Shown here piece after piece: positions 1-5,997 of a DNA stretch of 7,941 bases. Position 1 is the stretch's first letter. Every line of letters begins with the position of its first letter. The stretch is from Cenarchaeum sp. SB0662_bin_33 (GTDB lineage: Archaea; Thermoproteota; Nitrososphaeria; Nitrososphaerales; Nitrosopumilaceae). The notes under the pieces are model-generated. The model ran no database searches. It saw only the letters and a program-made list of their open reading frames with translations, and had not been told where the DNA came from. Location of the stretch: NCBI GenBank assembly GCA_009840065.1, contig VXON01000057.1:1-7941 (forward strand). The letters run 5' to 3'. The position numbers and the translations under genes were made by a program.

Positions 1-303
1 ATGTCTAAAAAATCTCTAGGTCTAGTAGGACTAGGTGTTGTTATAGGGGTGTTTGGATATATACTAATCTGGAATATCATAGCTGCATTCCCAAATGAGG
101 ATCCAGACTGGTGTACTGTACTGGCAAATGATATGTTGGGAATGTATGATAGGCTATATGATCATGGTGAGCTTGATGAAGAAATACTAGAACGCATAAG
201 AGATTATCTAGATTCATGGTATTGGGATAACTGTGATGTACCTCTCCCAGAGATGGCTGTAAACATAGGAACGATTCGCGAACACGTAGAAACCCTGCCT
301 TAG
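1..303 (+). CDS. Small membrane-anchored protein of unknown function
   Basis: I do not recognise this 100-residue protein. After a short basic start (MSKK), residues 7-29 form one strongly hydrophobic, glycine-rich stretch that looks like a transmembrane helix or uncleaved signal anchor. The remainder is acidic and rich in aromatic residues, with a likely helical segment around residues 45-75. There are only two cysteines, Cys38 and Cys78, both after the membrane segment. With the basic end inside, the acidic domain would lie outside the cell, where the two cysteines could form a disulfide; this is inference. The ATG is the first base of the window, so the true start could lie further upstream and no promoter can be judged. 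The stop is followed at once by a T-rich terminator, which supports a real gene end. No partner gene is visible. Confidence 0.7.
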   Translation: MSKKSLGLVGLGVVIGVFGYILIWNIIAAFPNEDPDWCTVLANDMLGMYDRLYDHGELDEEILERIRDYLDSWYWDNCDVPLPEMAVNIGTIREHVETLP

Positions 304-309
304 GTGCGT

Positions 310-329
310 ATTTTTTATTATTTTTTATT
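310..329 (+). terminator. T-run transcription terminator
   Basis: Two runs of six T residues separated by ATTA, with further T residues after them, begin seven bases after the stop codon of the small membrane protein. Archaeal RNA polymerase terminates at such U-rich tracts without needing a hairpin, and none is visible here. Confidence 0.6.
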
Positions 330-332
330 GGC

Positions 333-860
333 AACTATGCATGTTTGCACTTGGCTGCATTGGGAGGTCTCGATCCATCCTGGCCGACACCATCTAACTC
401 CGATGCTTACTCCTTACGGGATTTTGGCGCCCCGGTTTGTGCGCACCTGACAGATGTGGCTGATACCACCCATCCGCGCTACGGTCCTCTAACGACCGCA
501 TGATGTTGAAAAGCATGATAGTTTGTTGTCTTGACAAATGGTGATTGATCATATTGCGCCTATTGTATACGGCAGCGTGGCTCCGCCTATTATAATCCTG
601 ACCGGTCCATTGCATGATTATAGTGTAGAACAGTATGATGGCGGACGCGTTGCCGTCCCACTCGTGTATGATGCGGCAGGATCCGCACCACATTTCGCGT
701 CCCTGTGCGTACGATATATCGACATGCTTTAGATTATTACAACACATCTCCCAGTTCTGTCACATTTGATAACCATGGCACTACCCTAGGCGATATATTT
801 GGCATCTATATCACTGGAAGTTTTGTGTCATGGTCTGCAATCATAATTTATATAATATAA
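333..860 (+). pseudogene. Possible decayed HYR-like surface-protein gene (frameshifted)
   Basis: No intact gene fits this stretch, but protein-like segments appear in alternating frames. Frame 3 is open from about 333 to a TGA at 501-503 and ends in DVADTTHPRYGPLTTA. Frame 1 is open from 535 to a TAG at 730-732, with PP at codons 583-588 and VEQ at 625-633. Frame 3 resumes before 732 and runs to a TAA at 858-860, with SPSSVTFD at 747-770 and GTTL at 777-788. The order PP-I-I, VEQ, a hydrophobic strand, SPSS-TFD, then GTT resembles the HYR (hyalin-repeat) beta-sandwich domain, whose usual pattern is DTTPP, VE, CTPxSGSxFxxGTTxV. HYR domains are common in archaeal and bacterial surface proteins. 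If the match is real, the gene has at least two frameshifts and a stop. The similarity was judged by eye and could be chance. An overlapping minus-strand frame at 394-747 is also open but looks like a shadow. Confidence 0.3.
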
Positions 861-949
861 ATGCCATGATCTTTAAAAAGTATAATTTATATTGTTGTAC
901 AACTTAATAATAACCCACTTAGGCAATAATTGCTACACAATCTACTTGT
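861..949. other. AT-rich intergenic DNA with a short palindrome
   Basis: This stretch contains almost only A and T in places, including two similar blocks with TATAATTTATA-type sequence. A perfect 10-base palindrome, GTTGTACAAC, lies at 894-903. A minus-strand T5 run at 876-880 could help end the transcript of the coiled-coil gene that stops at 950. I see no coding sequence or RNA gene here. Confidence 0.4.
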
Positions 950-1240
950 CTAGACTCTTAATTGTGATATCGTATTCTTCAATAACTTAATTCGTAGGCT
1001 AATGGGGGAGTTATACTCTGTCTGCTTATCGGGTTTCTGTAGTGTATTTTTGCCATGGTCTGCGTGTGTCTTTTTTTGTGGCATACCATTTAATCTACTA
1101 TTTTCATCTTCAAGTGCAATAATTTTGGCATACCTATCCGCAATCTGTATACCCTTTTCAGCCATCTCGTGTTCGTGCTTCTTGAGATGGTCAATCTCAA
1201 CCTCCTTTTCAGCCAAGCGCCCTGTCGACTCTAGCGTCAT
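950..1240 (-). CDS. Small coiled-coil protein of unknown function
   Basis: I do not recognise this protein of about 96 residues. Roughly its first half, from the start to the LNG near residue 50, is highly charged with L, I, V or M at heptad-like spacing (for example AEKEVEIDHLKKHEHEMAEK), as expected for a coiled coil. The second half is lysine-, histidine- and asparagine-rich and ends in a short amphipathic stretch (RIKLLKNTISQL). There are no cysteines and no membrane segment, so a cytoplasmic oligomer or adaptor is possible; that is inference. I chose ATG at 1240 because a good Shine-Dalgarno sequence (GGAGGGTG) sits at suitable distance before it. A GTG three codons upstream, at 1249, is also in frame but lies inside that site. 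The gene stands alone with its own promoter. The plus-strand open frame across the same bases reads as a cysteine- and serine-rich shadow. Confidence 0.6.
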   Translation of the reverse strand: MTLESTGRLAEKEVEIDHLKKHEHEMAEKGIQIADRYAKIIALEDENSRLNGMPQKKTHADHGKNTLQKPDKQTEYNSPISLRIKLLKNTISQLRV

Positions 1241-1242
1241 TT

Positions 1243-1253
1243 TTGCCACCCTC
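1243..1253 (-). promoter_or_regulatory. Shine-Dalgarno site setting the start of the coiled-coil gene
   Basis: On the minus strand GGGAGGGTGG precedes the ATG at 1240 with a short A-rich spacer. It overlaps the alternative GTG at 1249, so ribosomes placed by this site would start at the ATG. It stands out because most other starts in this window have weak sites or none. Confidence 0.55.
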
Positions 1254-1483
1254 CCGAATGCAGACAGGTTGATATGTTAAATACCGACATTCCGACACTT
1301 GTAGTGATTGTATTTGCTCATTTTTTAACGACTAATGAGTAGATATTAAAATCAATATGTTATCTAGCTACATCTTTGAAGGAAATTAACGGGGGAAGAG
1401 TTGTTCTCTTGTCTTTGTTCGGGTGTATGGATAAGATGTTATGGACATAAAATTGATGTGCTCCTAACAATACTAATCTCGGC
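1250..1483. other. Intergenic stretch without a gene
   Basis: The 234 bases between ctaB and the coiled-coil gene contain many stops in every frame. Apart from the Shine-Dalgarno and TATA-like sites of the coiled-coil gene near 1243-1284, I see no RNA gene or strong terminator. A five-base-arm hairpin at 1396-1410 is followed on the minus strand by C residues rather than T residues. Confidence 0.5.
1272..1284 (-). promoter_or_regulatory. Putative TATA box of the coiled-coil gene
   Basis: The minus strand reads TATTTAACATATC here, about 35-45 bases upstream of the chosen ATG. Transcription starting about 25 bases downstream would give a short leader that still includes the Shine-Dalgarno sequence. 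Confidence 0.45.
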
Positions 1484-2362
1484 TTAAATGCGTATGTGAA
1501 ATGCCCCATCAATTGCCACCGCCAAAAATATGATTGTCAGATATGGGGCCGTCACCTTGTAGGCCCGCCAGGCGAAGTCGGATGTGGGGTTTTGTGTCAG
1601 CCTGTAGTGATATAGTAACATCAGGCCTCCGGACACGGCAGCAATGCCTAGGTATAACAGCCCCATGCCAAATACGTACAACGCCAGAGAGTACGGTAGC
1701 AGTATCAGTGTGTTTGCCAGTATGTATTTGGAGGTGCGCCGCATCCCTATCACCACCGGCAGCATGGGAACGTTTGCCTGTTCGTACTCGTCGCGAATCT
1801 TCATGGCCAGACACCAAAAATGTGAGGGTGTCCATACAAATACCAAAAAGCCCACCAGAAAACCCAGTAGGTCCAGTGTGCCCGTGGCCGCCGCCCATCC
1901 TGCCCAGGATGCAGCACTGCCGGCTATTCCACCTATCACTATGTTTGATGTGTTCAGTCGTTTTAGCCAGACTGTATATATTACAACATATGAAAATATC
2001 CCCAGCGCTATAAAGAAGGATGATGCCATATTTATTAGAAAATACCCATACAACACAGAGGCGCAGCTTAGAACTAATCCGTAGGACAGCACGGCCTTGG
2101 CTGATATGCGTCCCGCCGGAATGGGACGTGTACTGGTCCGGGTCATCCGTGGGTCTATGTCACGATCATAGTAGTGGTTAAGGGCACTACTTCCTGCAGA
2201 TGCAAGAGCACCAGCAACTACTATATGCACATATGTCATGTAATCTACACTGACCGGGTCCGGCGAGAGTTGGGAGGCACCATAAAGAGATGCTACCGCC
2301 GTAATAACCAACAGTATCACGATTCGGGGCTTTGATACCTCCAGTATCTCTTTGAGTGCCAA
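1484..2362 (-). CDS. ctaB: Heme o synthase (protoheme IX farnesyltransferase)
   Basis: This integral membrane enzyme of the UbiA prenyltransferase family adds a farnesyl group to heme b to make heme o, the precursor of heme a for heme-copper terminal oxidases. The 292 residues match the family's usual length. The N-terminal KPRIVILLVITA is typical. The first prenyl-diphosphate/Mg2+ site is NHYYDRDID at residues 62-70 (N62, D66, D70), followed by the conserved MTRTSTRPIP at 73-82. The second conserved loop is TPSHFWCLAM (178-187) followed by DEY (191-193) and VPMLPVV. About eight or nine hydrophobic segments are visible. The start is TTG, since an in-frame TAA lies immediately before it. A TATA-like sequence about 20 bases upstream suggests a leaderless mRNA. 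The gene points the same way as the pst operon but is separated from phoU by 125 bases and has its own promoter, so I treat it as independent. No other heme or oxidase genes are in view. Confidence 0.95.
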   Translation of the reverse strand: MALKEILEVSKPRIVILLVITAVASLYGASQLSPDPVSVDYMTYVHIVVAGALASAGSSALNHYYDRDIDPRMTRTSTRPIPAGRISAKAVLSYGLVLSCASVLYGYFLINMASSFFIALGIFSYVVIYTVWLKRLNTSNIVIGGIAGSAASWAGWAAATGTLDLLGFLVGFLVFVWTPSHFWCLAMKIRDEYEQANVPMLPVVIGMRRTSKYILANTLILLPYSLALYVFGMGLLYLGIAAVSGGLMLLYHYRLTQNPTSDFAWRAYKVTAPYLTIIFLAVAIDGAFHIRI

Positions 2363-2378
2363 TTATAGCACTATTATT

Positions 2379-2391
2379 GATATACATTTAA
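2379..2391 (-). promoter_or_regulatory. Putative TATA box of ctaB
   Basis: The minus strand reads TAAATGTATATCA about 20-28 bases before the TTG start of ctaB. This is the distance expected if transcription begins at or next to the start codon. No Shine-Dalgarno sequence precedes the TTG, in keeping with a leaderless message. Confidence 0.45.
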
Positions 2392-2487
2392 TTTCTTTCT
2401 ACAGGATTATGATGGTTAATATAATTACTATGTCATCTCTTCTGCGGTTCTATATTCTGATGCAGTTCCAGAGCGAGATGTCCCGGT

Positions 2488-3150
2488 CTAGCTGTCTGCC
2501 AAGTCCCGTACCTTGCGCTTCTGCGGCCTGTTTCTATACTCGCCGGTTATAATATAATTCACCGAGTCACTCATGAATAATGCATGATCCGCTATACGCT
2601 CCAGATATCTCAGCAGGAGGGCCTCGGCCATGGCGCATTTTGTGTCATTGGACTTTATCAGGGATAGCATCCTCTCATGGTATATGCTGTCCACCATTGC
2701 CTCTTGGTCCTGTATGTGCCTTGCCTTGTCCAGATTCAATGTGGCGAACGAGAGTATGGCATCCTTTACCATCCTCTCCACTAGGGTTAGCGAATCGTTC
2801 AGGTGTGTACGGACACATCTTCGCAGGTCCCCAAAGGAGTCACGAATCATTGTTATGTCGTAGGCGTATCGACCAAACCGGAGAAAGTCATAAGATATCT
2901 CTATGGATGAGCGCGTGAACCGAAAGTCCTGCGCAACCGGTTGATATTTTAAGAGTATCTCAAAGGTTAGATTTCCCACCTCAAAGTATTTTTGACGTAT
3001 CATGTCTGATATTCGCAGTGCCTCATTACTGGTGTTGGTACCTGTAATGAACGACTCGGTAGCCAGTGACATTATCTTGGTGTCCAGCGTGCCCATCTCA
3101 CTTAGCGTAAAGGAGAGTCTTCTTAGGGAGGGATCTATTAGCCTTGTCAT
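2488..3150 (-). CDS. phoU: PhoU-family phosphate transport regulator
   Basis: PhoU proteins are cytoplasmic all-helical proteins, built from two three-helix repeats, that restrain Pst-dependent phosphate uptake and signalling. At 220 residues this one has the standard length. The first repeat contains QPVAQDFRF (70-78), matching the family's QPVAxDLRF. The second repeat ends in RYLERIADHALFMSDSVNYI (181-200), matching the canonical ERIxDHA metal-binding motif. The equivalent motif of the first repeat reads LRFGRYAYDI (90-99), so the usual Glu and Asp are replaced by Leu and Arg. One metal-binding cluster may therefore be lost or altered. The C-terminus is basic. The ATG begins directly after the pstB stop with no clear Shine-Dalgarno site, so translation is probably coupled to pstB. 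It is the last gene of the operon; no T-run terminator is obvious downstream. Confidence 0.9.
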   Translation of the reverse strand: MTRLIDPSLRRLSFTLSEMGTLDTKIMSLATESFITGTNTSNEALRISDMIRQKYFEVGNLTFEILLKYQPVAQDFRFTRSSIEISYDFLRFGRYAYDITMIRDSFGDLRRCVRTHLNDSLTLVERMVKDAILSFATLNLDKARHIQDQEAMVDSIYHERMLSLIKSNDTKCAMAEALLLRYLERIADHALFMSDSVNYIITGEYRNRPQKRKVRDLADS

Positions 3151-3966
3151 TTAACCGAATTGGCCTTGGACGTATTTAGCAGTTAGTTTGTCGCATGGCT
3201 TCTCAAACACCTGCTTTGTCTTTCCATGCTCAACAAGCCTGCCCAAATACATAAAGCCCGTATAGTCAGAACAGCGTACTGCCTGCTGCATGTTGTGCGT
3301 CACTATAATTATACAATAGTCCTTTTTGAGCTCCTCTATGGTCTCTTCAATCTTTTGCGTGGCTATGGGGTCCAGCGCGGAGGCGGGCTCATCCATGAGT
3401 AGTACCTCGGGCTGTATGGCCAAGGCCCGTGCTATGCAGAGACGCTGCTGCTGACCTCCGGAGAGCTCTAGGGCGGGTCTCTTTAATATGTCCCTGACCT
3501 CGTCCCACAGATACGCCATCTTTAGGCAGTCTTCCACTATCTCGTCTAGAATCTTTCTGTCCCTAACTCCGTTCAACTTAACTCCTGCCACGACATTGTC
3601 GTATATACTCATGGTGGGAAACGGGTTGGGTTTTTGAAAGACCATGCCTACCTTTCTGCGGTGGTATATGGGATCAATTCTCTTATCGTACAAGTTTGCA
3701 TTATCCAGCAGTACGCGCCCCTCAACCCTTGCATCCTGCGTCATGTCGTGCATGCGGTTTAGGCAGCGTAGATACGTGGTCTTGCCGCACCCGGACGGCC
3801 CTATGAGCGCCGTTACAGACCTTTCAGGAAAGGCCAGCGTAAGGTCTTGAACAGCATGCGTCTTTCCATAGTATACGTTGATATTCTCAGTCCGCATCTT
3901 GTACTTGGGGTGTGGCTGCTCTGCAATAGCAGTGTTGGCATTCCTGTCTGTCATTACAGTGCTCAT
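3151..3966 (-). CDS. pstB: Phosphate ABC transporter ATP-binding protein PstB
   Basis: This is the ATPase subunit that powers phosphate import through PstC and PstA. Numbered from the upstream TTG at 3981 (276 residues), all nucleotide-binding motifs are intact: Walker A GPSGCGKTT (61-69), Q-loop with Gln116 in MVFQKPNPFP, signature LSGGQQQR (173-180), Walker B VLLMDE (193-198), D-loop SALD (201-204) and switch His229 in IIVTHN. The SALDPIAT and QKPNPFPMSI-like stretches are typical of PstB rather than other ABC ATPases. The start is uncertain. I prefer ATG at 3966 (271 residues), which has GGATGG a few bases upstream. TTG at 3981 lies just after the pstA stop with a similar site too close to it, and ATG at 3954 has no site. 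All three fall before the conserved domain, so function is unaffected. The gene lies between pstA and phoU in a compact operon. Confidence 0.95.
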   Translation of the reverse strand: MSTVMTDRNANTAIAEQPHPKYKMRTENINVYYGKTHAVQDLTLAFPERSVTALIGPSGCGKTTYLRCLNRMHDMTQDARVEGRVLLDNANLYDKRIDPIYHRRKVGMVFQKPNPFPTMSIYDNVVAGVKLNGVRDRKILDEIVEDCLKMAYLWDEVRDILKRPALELSGGQQQRLCIARALAIQPEVLLMDEPASALDPIATQKIEETIEELKKDYCIIIVTHNMQQAVRCSDYTGFMYLGRLVEHGKTKQVFEKPCDKLTAKYVQGQFG

Positions 3967-3984
3967 CTTTCCATCCAACACATC

Positions 3985-4905
3985 CTACACTTTCAGCGTT
4001 CCTCTTAATCCTTTGCCACTTTTGTCCCTTAGGAAGAAGTAGCGTACGCCCACATGTATTGCAAATATGATTATTACTAGCGTCAATGCCGCCCCCCACC
4101 CTGCTATTCGGGCCTCATCGTACGGCTGTAGTGAGAGACGCCATATCCTTAATGGTAGGGCATCTGTAGATGACTCAAAACCACTAAAGAATATGTTGCT
4201 GCCCAGAATGGTCATTATCAGTGGCGCAGTCTCGCCCCCCACCCTAGATACTGACAGTAACACTCCGGTTAGTATTCCCTTCTTTGCCTGTGACAGCACT
4301 ATCCGTAAGGTGATTACCATCTTTGATAGGCCCAATGCGGCGCCTGCCTCACGATAAGTCCATGGCACCATTCGGAGCGCCTCCTCGGTGGATCTGGCTA
4401 CTATGGGGAACATTATAAACGACAGGGCTATAGCTCCGGCCCAGACTGTATAGTATCCCAGGGTCAGCACGATTGCCAGAAATGCAAATATTCCCAGCAC
4501 AATAGAGGGCACCTGCATAAACACATCCAAAAAGAACCGAATCTGCCTTGCAAAGTAACTACTGCCGCCGTACTCGGCTAGGTATATGCCGCCCATTATT
4601 CCAATGGGCAGCCCAATCACGGATGTGAGGGCTATTATGATTACAGTGCCCTGTATGGCCGGCCCTATGGATATCTGCCCCGCCCCCACGGCTCCGGGTT
4701 CGCCTGTTAGAAACTCCCAGTTCAGGGCCGGCAGACCGCTATACACAGCAGTACCTAAAATCCATATCAGTGGTATTATTGCAGCAAGGGCGCAGACCAC
4801 TACAGTACCCACCACAACCTTGTCCACCAGAAGCCGCCTCCTTACATTGGACTTGAACATGGCCCGTATCTCGGCGCGTTTCTGCTGGCGTTCTGTATAA
4901 CTCAA
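3985..4905 (-). CDS. pstA: Phosphate ABC transporter permease PstA
   Basis: PstA is one of the two membrane subunits forming the phosphate channel. The 306 residues begin with a basic cytoplasmic segment, followed by a first transmembrane helix at about 29-52 and an external loop with LNWEFLTGEPG. Five further hydrophobic segments follow. The cytoplasmic coupling loop that contacts PstB is clear: EEALRMVPWTYREAGAALG at 174-192. It is followed by SRVGGETAPLI (220-230), typical of PstA. The start is TTG: its last two bases are shared with the pstC stop (TTGA overlap), and GAGGGG lies about eight bases upstream, so re-initiation after pstC is likely. The stop lies just upstream of pstB. The length and complete motifs indicate an intact subunit. 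Confidence 0.95.
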   Translation of the reverse strand: MSYTERQQKRAEIRAMFKSNVRRRLLVDKVVVGTVVVCALAAIIPLIWILGTAVYSGLPALNWEFLTGEPGAVGAGQISIGPAIQGTVIIIALTSVIGLPIGIMGGIYLAEYGGSSYFARQIRFFLDVFMQVPSIVLGIFAFLAIVLTLGYYTVWAGAIALSFIMFPIVARSTEEALRMVPWTYREAGAALGLSKMVITLRIVLSQAKKGILTGVLLSVSRVGGETAPLIMTILGSNIFFSGFESSTDALPLRIWRLSLQPYDEARIAGWGAALTLVIIIFAIHVGVRYFFLRDKSGKGLRGTLKV

Positions 4906-5879
4906 TGTATCGGCCCCTCGTTAACCTTTACCATACGGGCCACCAGAAAGTGAGCGGCGATGTTTATGCCCAGTCCCACTGCCAGAAGAATCAACCCGAT
5001 GCCAATGAGCGCCGCCGGATGCAAACTTACAGGCGATGCCTCTATGAACTCGTTGGCTATTATACTTGGCATGCTCTGACTAGAGTCGAAGAGTGACTGC
5101 GGTATTGCCCGCAGGCCGGTTGCATTTCCAATCAGCATGGTGACTGCCATCGTCTCGCCCACGGCCCTCCCAAGACCCAGCATGGATGCCCCCAACAGGC
5201 CGGTCTTTGAGTATGGGAATATGGCCATTCGAAACATCTCAAAGGTAGTAGACCCTAGCATGTAGGCTGCCTCCTTCTGCTGTTGGGGAACCGCCATCAT
5301 GACTTCCCTTGATATGGATGATATGGTGGGTATGATCATTATGGCTAATATTATGCTGGCAGTCAGTATGTCCAGGCCAAACGGTGTCCCACCAAACAGG
5401 AATATCGAATCACCAAACATATCGTGCAGCGGCTTCTCTATCAAATCCCTAAAGTATATACGGAACACAAACAATCCCCACAGCCCGAATACAACACTGG
5501 GAACCGCCTCTATGAGTTCCACCAGATATCCAAGAGGTTGTCCGATCTTCTTTGGAATTATCATTACCAGCATTGCTATGCCTATGCTAAGCGGGAATCC
5601 AATGGAGAGTGCAATGGCGCTGGTTATCAGAGTGCCTAGTATGTACGGAAATGCACCAAAAGACTCTCGTCCGGGTACGGGGTTCCAGTCCGTGCCGGTG
5701 ATGAATCCAAGGCCCTCCTCCTCAAAGATGGGCATGGACTCGATTCCCAACTGTAGCACAATCACCAGTATTACGGCTAGAACGTAGGCTCCCGCCGCGG
5801 CAGCTGCAAACTTGAATATCTTATCTGATAGCAGAAACCTCTTTGCCTTTTCGTCCCGCTTCACCCACTGCTTTACCAT
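4902..5879 (-). CDS. pstC: Phosphate ABC transporter permease PstC
   Basis: PstC pairs with PstA to form the membrane channel of the high-affinity phosphate importer. The 325 residues start with a basic segment and a first transmembrane helix at about 22-44. The family hallmark TDWNPVPGRESFGAFPYILGT follows at about 63-83. The coupling loop is SREVMMAVPQQQKEAAYMLG (190-209), followed by GLGRAVGETMAVTMLIG (235-251), typical of PstC. The final helix is at about 288-314. The ATG at 5879 fits the family N-terminus; no good Shine-Dalgarno sequence precedes it, so a leaderless or very short leader is likely. It is the first gene of the operon, transcribed away from the AbrB-PhoU gene across a shared 118-base region. 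In most organisms pstS lies just before pstC; here it does not. Confidence 0.95.
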   Translation of the reverse strand: MVKQWVKRDEKAKRFLLSDKIFKFAAAAAGAYVLAVILVIVLQLGIESMPIFEEEGLGFITGTDWNPVPGRESFGAFPYILGTLITSAIALSIGFPLSIGIAMLVMIIPKKIGQPLGYLVELIEAVPSVVFGLWGLFVFRIYFRDLIEKPLHDMFGDSIFLFGGTPFGLDILTASIILAIMIIPTISSISREVMMAVPQQQKEAAYMLGSTTFEMFRMAIFPYSKTGLLGASMLGLGRAVGETMAVTMLIGNATGLRAIPQSLFDSSQSMPSIIANEFIEASPVSLHPAALIGIGLILLAVGLGINIAAHFLVARMVKVNEGPIH

Positions 5880-5997
5880 TGTTGTAAATTATCCATGTGG
5901 AAAATATGTGACATCCATAAATAGATTATAAAGTATATAATCATCTATATTGTTTATATAGAATACGATATAATATACACTTTGTCTACAAAATAAC
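5880..5997. promoter_or_regulatory. Divergent promoter region between pstC and the AbrB-PhoU gene
   Basis: This AT-rich spacer must drive both the pst operon (leftward) and the AbrB-PhoU gene (rightward). Rightward TATA-like boxes are TTTATATA at 5953-5960 and ATATAATATAC at 5968-5978. The second is about 25 bases before the ATG at 5998, giving a leaderless message. Leftward candidates are CTATTTATGG (5926-5917) and CATATTTT (5906-5899 region), the latter at leaderless distance from the pstC ATG. Neither start codon has a convincing Shine-Dalgarno site. Which boxes are used cannot be decided from sequence alone. Confidence 0.55.
5924..5942. promoter_or_regulatory. 19-base palindrome, possible operator
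   Basis: A perfect inverted repeat GATTATA-AAGTA-TATAATC (seven-base arms, five-base spacer) lies near the middle of the divergent intergenic region and next to the promoter elements of both genes. Its place suits a dimeric regulator acting on both directions, perhaps the AbrB-PhoU protein. In DNA this rich in A and T a chance palindrome is also possible. Confidence 0.35.

Noticed and set aside
498..537. GCATGAT repeated 15 bases apart and a TTGTC-TT-GACAA palindrome
   Set aside because: Both are short and have no nearby start codon of a convincing gene, so they are likely chance.
330..540. Possible structured RNA (SRP, RNase P or C/D box-like)
   Set aside because: Neither strand shows the SRP helix 8 core or the RNase P conserved regions, and the short TGATG/CTGA-like words are not in a box C/D arrangement.
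394..747. A 117-codon open frame on the minus strand
   Set aside because: Its translation is rich in Ser, Arg, Asn and His with no recognisable motif, its start lies directly on a GGGAG sequence with no spacing, and shadow frames of similar or greater length are common in this window.
1002..1280. 92-codon open frame on the plus strand
   Set aside because: It is the shadow of the coiled-coil gene. Its Cys-, Ser- and Phe-rich content is what the antisense of a Lys- and Glu-rich protein gives.
1396..1410. Hairpin AAGAG-TTGTT-CTCTT as a ctaB terminator
   Set aside because: The arms are only five bases and the minus-strand sequence after it is a C run, not a T run.
5299..5787. 162-codon open frame on the plus strand inside pstC
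   Set aside because: It lies wholly within the clearly functional pstC gene and shows no domain of its own.
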